Positions 61,253-64,000 of a stretch of DNA of 64,000 nucleotides are shown here, one piece after another (position 1 is the stretch's first letter; each line of letters starts with the position of its first letter). The translations under genes and the position numbers were made by a program. The stretch is from Streptomyces sp. V1I1 (lineage in GTDB: Bacteria > Actinomycetota > Actinomycetes > Streptomycetales > Streptomycetaceae). The notes below the pieces were generated by a model. That model was not told the origin of the DNA, did no database searches, and saw nothing but the letters and a program-made list of their open reading frames with translations. The DNA lies in NCBI RefSeq assembly GCF_030817355.1, contig NZ_JAUSZH010000001.1:4439501-4503500 (forward strand), written 5' to 3'.

Positions 61253-62146
61253 TCAGGAAAGGATCACGCTGCGCGTCAGGTTCCTCGGCCGGTCCGGGTC
61301 GAAGCCCCGCGACTCCGCCAGCGTCACCGCTAGCCGCTGCGCGCGGATCAGGTCCGCCAGGGGGTCCGCCTCCTGGCGGGCCACCAGCGTGCCGCCGACC
61401 CGCGCCACGTCCAGGGACAGGCCCTCCGGGAGCGCGCCGAAGACCCACGCCACCCGGCCCGGGCCGGTGATCGAGATCGGGCCGTGGCGGTACTCCATCG
61501 CCGGGTACGACTCCGTCCACGCGCCCGCCGCCTCGCGCATCTTCAGGCCCGCCTCCAGCGCGAGCCCGTACGTCCAGCCCCGCCCCAGGAACGTCCACTG
61601 CTCCGCCCCGACCACCGCCTCCGGCAGCGGCTCCGTGAGCGCGAGCTCCGCGTCGACCGCCGCATCGGCGACCGACTTCACCCCGGGGACGTCACCCAGA
61701 CCGGCCCGCAGGAAGGCCAGCGCGGTCGTGGCGAAACGGGTCTGGACCACCGATTCCTCGTCCGCCCAGTCCAGCACCGCCACCGCGTCCGCCGCGTCCA
61801 TCACCGGCGTCTTCGGGTCCGCGGTCAGCGCCAGCGTCGGCACCTTGCCGTGCAGTTCGGTCAGCAGGTCCAGGACCTCCGTCGTCGTCCCCGAGCGAGT
61901 GATCGCGACGACGCGGTCGTACGTACGCCCCGACGGGAACTCCGACGAGGCGAAGGCGTCCGTCTCGCCCAGCCCCGCCGCCTCCCGCAGCGCCGCGTAC
62001 GCGATCGCCATGAACCAGGACGTACCGCACCCGGTGACGGCGACCCGCTCACCCGGCTCCGGCAGTCCTTCGAAGGCGGCGGCGGCTTCGGCCGCTCGGC
62101 GCCAGCAGGCGGGCTGGGTGGCTATCTCTGCTGCGGTACGGGACAT
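61253..62146 (-). CDS. SIS-domain sugar isomerase/deaminase-like protein
   Basis: A 297-aa protein from ATG 62146 with two SIS folds: VAVTGCGTSWFMAIAYAALR and VVAITRSGTTTEVLDLL in the first, WTFLGRGWTYGLALEAGLKM and SYPAMEYRHGPISITGPGRV in the second. This is the layout of the GlmS isomerase half and of AgaS/FrlB/NagB-II enzymes, which convert glucosamine-6-P to fructose-6-P with or without ammonia release. There is no glutaminase domain. With nagKA next door, glucosamine-6-P deaminase is the likeliest role. Divergent to the sugar-binding gene, sharing a dre-like site. Confidence 0.87.
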   Translation of the reverse strand: MSRTAAEIATQPACWRRAAEAAAAFEGLPEPGERVAVTGCGTSWFMAIAYAALREAAGLGETDAFASSEFPSGRTYDRVVAITRSGTTTEVLDLLTELHGKVPTLALTADPKTPVMDAADAVAVLDWADEESVVQTRFATTALAFLRAGLGDVPGVKSVADAAVDAELALTEPLPEAVVGAEQWTFLGRGWTYGLALEAGLKMREAAGAWTESYPAMEYRHGPISITGPGRVAWVFGALPEGLSLDVARVGGTLVARQEADPLADLIRAQRLAVTLAESRGFDPDRPRNLTRSVILS

Positions 62147-62284
62147 GCGGCAAGGCTCCTAGCGACGTACGCGTAACTCGGGACCGGCACACCGACCACT
62201 TCGTGCCGCCACGTGCTTAGCAGGCCGCGGCGTACCCGGGCAATGCCCGCCGGCCCAGGGGCAGGCGTTGTAGAAGTGATATGC

Positions 62285-62300
62285 ATTGGAGTAGACCTCA
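62285..62300. promoter_or_regulatory. Possible DasR-like site between SIS and sugar-binding genes
   Basis: ATTGGAGTAGACCTCA matches the dre consensus at 11 of 16 positions, including the TGG...TAGACC core. It is located between divergent starts at 62146 and 62401. Confidence 0.45.
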
Positions 62301-62400
62301 TCCGTCCACATGGTGGAAAATCGCAGCTCATCTCAGAGGACATCACGGGGGACCGGCTGGGACGACACGGGCACGCAACAGCAGAGGGTGGGGAAGAGCG

Positions 62401-63672
62401 GTGCAGCGTCGCTTCTTGGGTCTGACCGCGGTGATCGCCGCACTTGGCATGACGGTGGCCCTCTCGGGCTGTGGCAGTTCCAGCGGTTCCGGCGATGTCA
62501 CCCTCAAACTGGTGGCGGCCGACTACGACGTGGCCGGCGGCCAGAGCAGCAAGAAGTACTGGGCCGACCTCGCCACCGAGTTCGAGTCCACGAACCCCGG
62601 CATCAAGATCGACGTCCAGATCGAGTCCTGGAACGACGTCGACCGCAAGGTCGCCGAGATGGTCAAGGCAGGCAAGGCCCCCGACATCGCCCAGATCGGC
62701 GCGTACGCCGACTACGCAGCGGCGGGCAAGCTGTACTCCGCCGACCAGTTGCTCTCCATCCCCGTACAGTCCAACTTCCTCACCCCGCTCACCGACGCGG
62801 GCGAGATGAAGCGCGTGCAGTACGGTCTGCCGTTCGTCGCCTCCACCCGGCTGCTCTTCTACAACAAGAAGCTCTTCAAAGAGGCCGGGATAAAGGAAGA
62901 CCCGAAGACCTGGGACGACCTCAGGAAAGACGCGGAGAAGCTGAAGGCGAACACGGACGCGAAGTACCCCTTCGCCCTGCCGCTGGGGCCCGAGGAGGCC
63001 CAGGCCGAGACCATGATGTGGCTGCTCAGCGGCGGCGACGGATACACCGACCCGGTCGGCAAGTACTCCATAGACTCCGCGCAGAACATAGCCACCTTCA
63101 AGTGGCTGAAGACGAACCTCGTCGACGCCGAGCTCACCGGCCCGGTCGCCCCCGCCAAGCTGAACCGCAAGGACGCGTTCGCCGCCTTCACCCGCGGCGA
63201 GGTCGGCATGCTCAACGGCCACCCCTCCCTGATGCAGGAAGCGGAGAAGGCCAACATCGAGGTCGGCAAGGTGGCCATGCCCGGCCGCAACGGCAAGCCG
63301 AAGGCCGCGATGGGCGTCGCCGACTGGATCATGGGCTTCAAGCAGAACGGCCACCGGGCCGAGGTCGGCAAGTTCCTGGACTTCGTCTTCAGCGACAAGA
63401 ACGTCCTCGACTTCGCCGGTCAGAACGATCTGCTGCCGGTGACGGTCTCCGCGTCCGAGGCGATGGAGAAGGACCCGGAGCACCAGGACCTCAAGGAGTT
63501 CCTGGACGAGCTCCCCACCTCGGTGCTTCCGCCGGTCGGCAAGACGTCGTGGGCGGCGGTCAGCGAGAACATCAAGAAGAACATCGGCCAGGCCGTCGAG
63601 CCTGAAGGCGTCCCGGCATCCGTCCTCGGCAAGATCGGCCGGGACGCCACCCTCGCGGAGAACGCGGAGTAG
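62401..63672 (+). CDS. Sugar-binding lipoprotein of an ABC importer
   Basis: A 423-aa extracellular solute-binding protein (family 1) from GTG 62401. The lipobox LSGCG places the lipidated Cys near residue 22. SBP_bac_1 features: LATEFESTNPGIKIDVQIES, DVDRKVAEMVKAGKAPDIAQ, GLPFVASTRLLFYNKKLFKE and EVGMLNGHPSLMQEA. No permease follows within the window; MsiK could supply the ATPase. Its position next to SIS and nagKA points to an amino-sugar or its oligomer. The stop codon is within a 9-bp duplication (GCGGAGTAG twice). Confidence 0.9.
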   Translation: MQRRFLGLTAVIAALGMTVALSGCGSSSGSGDVTLKLVAADYDVAGGQSSKKYWADLATEFESTNPGIKIDVQIESWNDVDRKVAEMVKAGKAPDIAQIGAYADYAAAGKLYSADQLLSIPVQSNFLTPLTDAGEMKRVQYGLPFVASTRLLFYNKKLFKEAGIKEDPKTWDDLRKDAEKLKANTDAKYPFALPLGPEEAQAETMMWLLSGGDGYTDPVGKYSIDSAQNIATFKWLKTNLVDAELTGPVAPAKLNRKDAFAAFTRGEVGMLNGHPSLMQEAEKANIEVGKVAMPGRNGKPKAAMGVADWIMGFKQNGHRAEVGKFLDFVFSDKNVLDFAGQNDLLPVTVSASEAMEKDPEHQDLKEFLDELPTSVLPPVGKTSWAAVSENIKKNIGQAVEPEGVPASVLGKIGRDATLAENAE

Positions 63673-63719
63673 GCGGAGTAGGAAGCCCGGGGTGCCGCGC
63701 CGCCGATATGTTGGATCGT

Positions 63720-64000
63720 ATGACCGACGACGAGGCGATCGAGGAGATCGAGGAGATCGAGGAGATCGAGGAGATCGAGGAGATCGAGACGCGGGGGGCG
63801 CGCGAGGTGCTCTCCGAGCGCGACCGTGCCGTTCTGGCCATGGAGCACACGTCCTGGCCGGGGCCCGGCGCGAAGGAGCGCGCCATCAGGGAGCAGCTCG
63901 GCATCTCCCCGGTCCGCTACTACCAGCTCCTCAACGCCCTGATCGACGACGAGCGCGCCCTCGCCCATGACCCGGTAACCGTCAATCGGCTTCGCCGTGT
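63720..64000 (+). CDS. DUF3263 family protein, partial at right edge
   Basis: The frame from ATG 63720 (alternative ATG 63708) is open to the window end. Residues 6-22 are an acidic Ile-Glu-Glu repeat encoded by tandem GAGGAGATC units. It then reads LSERDRAVLAMEHTSWPGPG AKERAIREQLGISPVRYYQL LNALIDD, the helix-turn-helix-like DUF3263 domain known in actinobacteria. DNA binding is suggested by the HTH (REQLGISPVRYYQLLNALID) but not proven. The C-terminus lies outside. Confidence 0.8.
   Translation, partial: MTDDEAIEEIEEIEEIEEIEEIETRGAREVLSERDRAVLAMEHTSWPGPGAKERAIREQLGISPVRYYQLLNALIDDERALAHDPVTVNRLRR

Noticed and set aside
60904..61470. Repetitive plus-strand frame (AKPPERPEASPAFLGSP repeats) and its minus-strand counterparts
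   Set aside because: Open only because the 51-bp unit is a multiple of three; no ribosome site, overlaps the SIS gene end, no domain.

Overview
The window is chromosomal DNA from a Streptomyces (very high GC, GTG and apparently leaderless starts, DasR/PHO regulatory sites, MsiK, MshA, PhoRP). Gene order follows the conserved core of Streptomyces chromosomes (S. coelicolor mshA to msiK, then terD/cdgB/nagKA, from memory). Two blocks also match mycobacterial order: XRE regulator-hbhA-DUF2516, mshA-ybjN-gpm, senX3-regX3 (phoR-phoP), and carD-ispD-ispF-cysS-rlmB.

Layout. 0-2.4 kb: small accessory genes (VOC protein with a partial companion gene, hydrolase remnant, methyltransferase). 2.6-17.2 kb: core block with an XRE regulator and its 28-bp palindrome, an HBHA-like protein, DUF2516, a receiver-PP2C phosphatase, an NlpC/P60 hydrolase, mshA, ybjN, a Tat-exported pectate-lyase-fold protein, an MFS carrier, gpmA, a 49-aa cysteine-rich protein, phoU with PHO boxes, phoR-phoP. 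17.2-27.7 kb: lipoprotein, carD-ispDF, cysS, rlmB, DoxX protein, sugar nucleotidyltransferase, msiK. 27.84-42.0 kb: a tRNA-Thr(TGU) integration hot spot. An apparently complete 10.6-kb actinomycete integrative and conjugative element (AICE) with int-xis-repSA, spread genes, a traB-type translocase, a KorSA-like GntR repressor and a NUDIX gene lies between 91-bp att repeats. It carries a GGDEF gene and a collagen-like gene as cargo. Beyond attR is a 3.5-kb decayed second island ending in a third copy of the tRNA 3' end. 42.1-53.4 kb: two FG-GAP repeat proteins, oxidoreductases, a frameshifted aminoglycoside-kinase-like gene, GNAT, M1 peptidase, TerD, ArfB, flavin reductase. 53.6-64 kb: cdgB (GAF-PAS-GGDEF) behind a perfect Crp-type palindrome, then an amino-sugar block (aldolase, PfkB kinase, nagA, nagK, SIS isomerase, sugar-binding lipoprotein) and the start of a DUF3263 gene.

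How it fits together. DasR-like operators lie before msiK, before nagKA and between the SIS and sugar-binding genes, so sugar-uptake ATPase and amino-sugar catabolism probably share N-acetylglucosamine control. Two diguanylate cyclases occur: the core one has an inhibitory RxxD site, the AICE one does not. Main points for follow-up: two copies of a structured intercistronic repeat with compensatory stem changes around the AICE GGDEF gene; the collagen-like gene boxed by about 107-bp direct repeats; paired integrase-arm-like motifs with identical spacing at both element ends; stacked islands at the tRNA; and recurrent short tandem arrays that begin at or just after stop codons.

All calls come from reading the sequence; no database search was run, and ortholog names rest on recalled family features.
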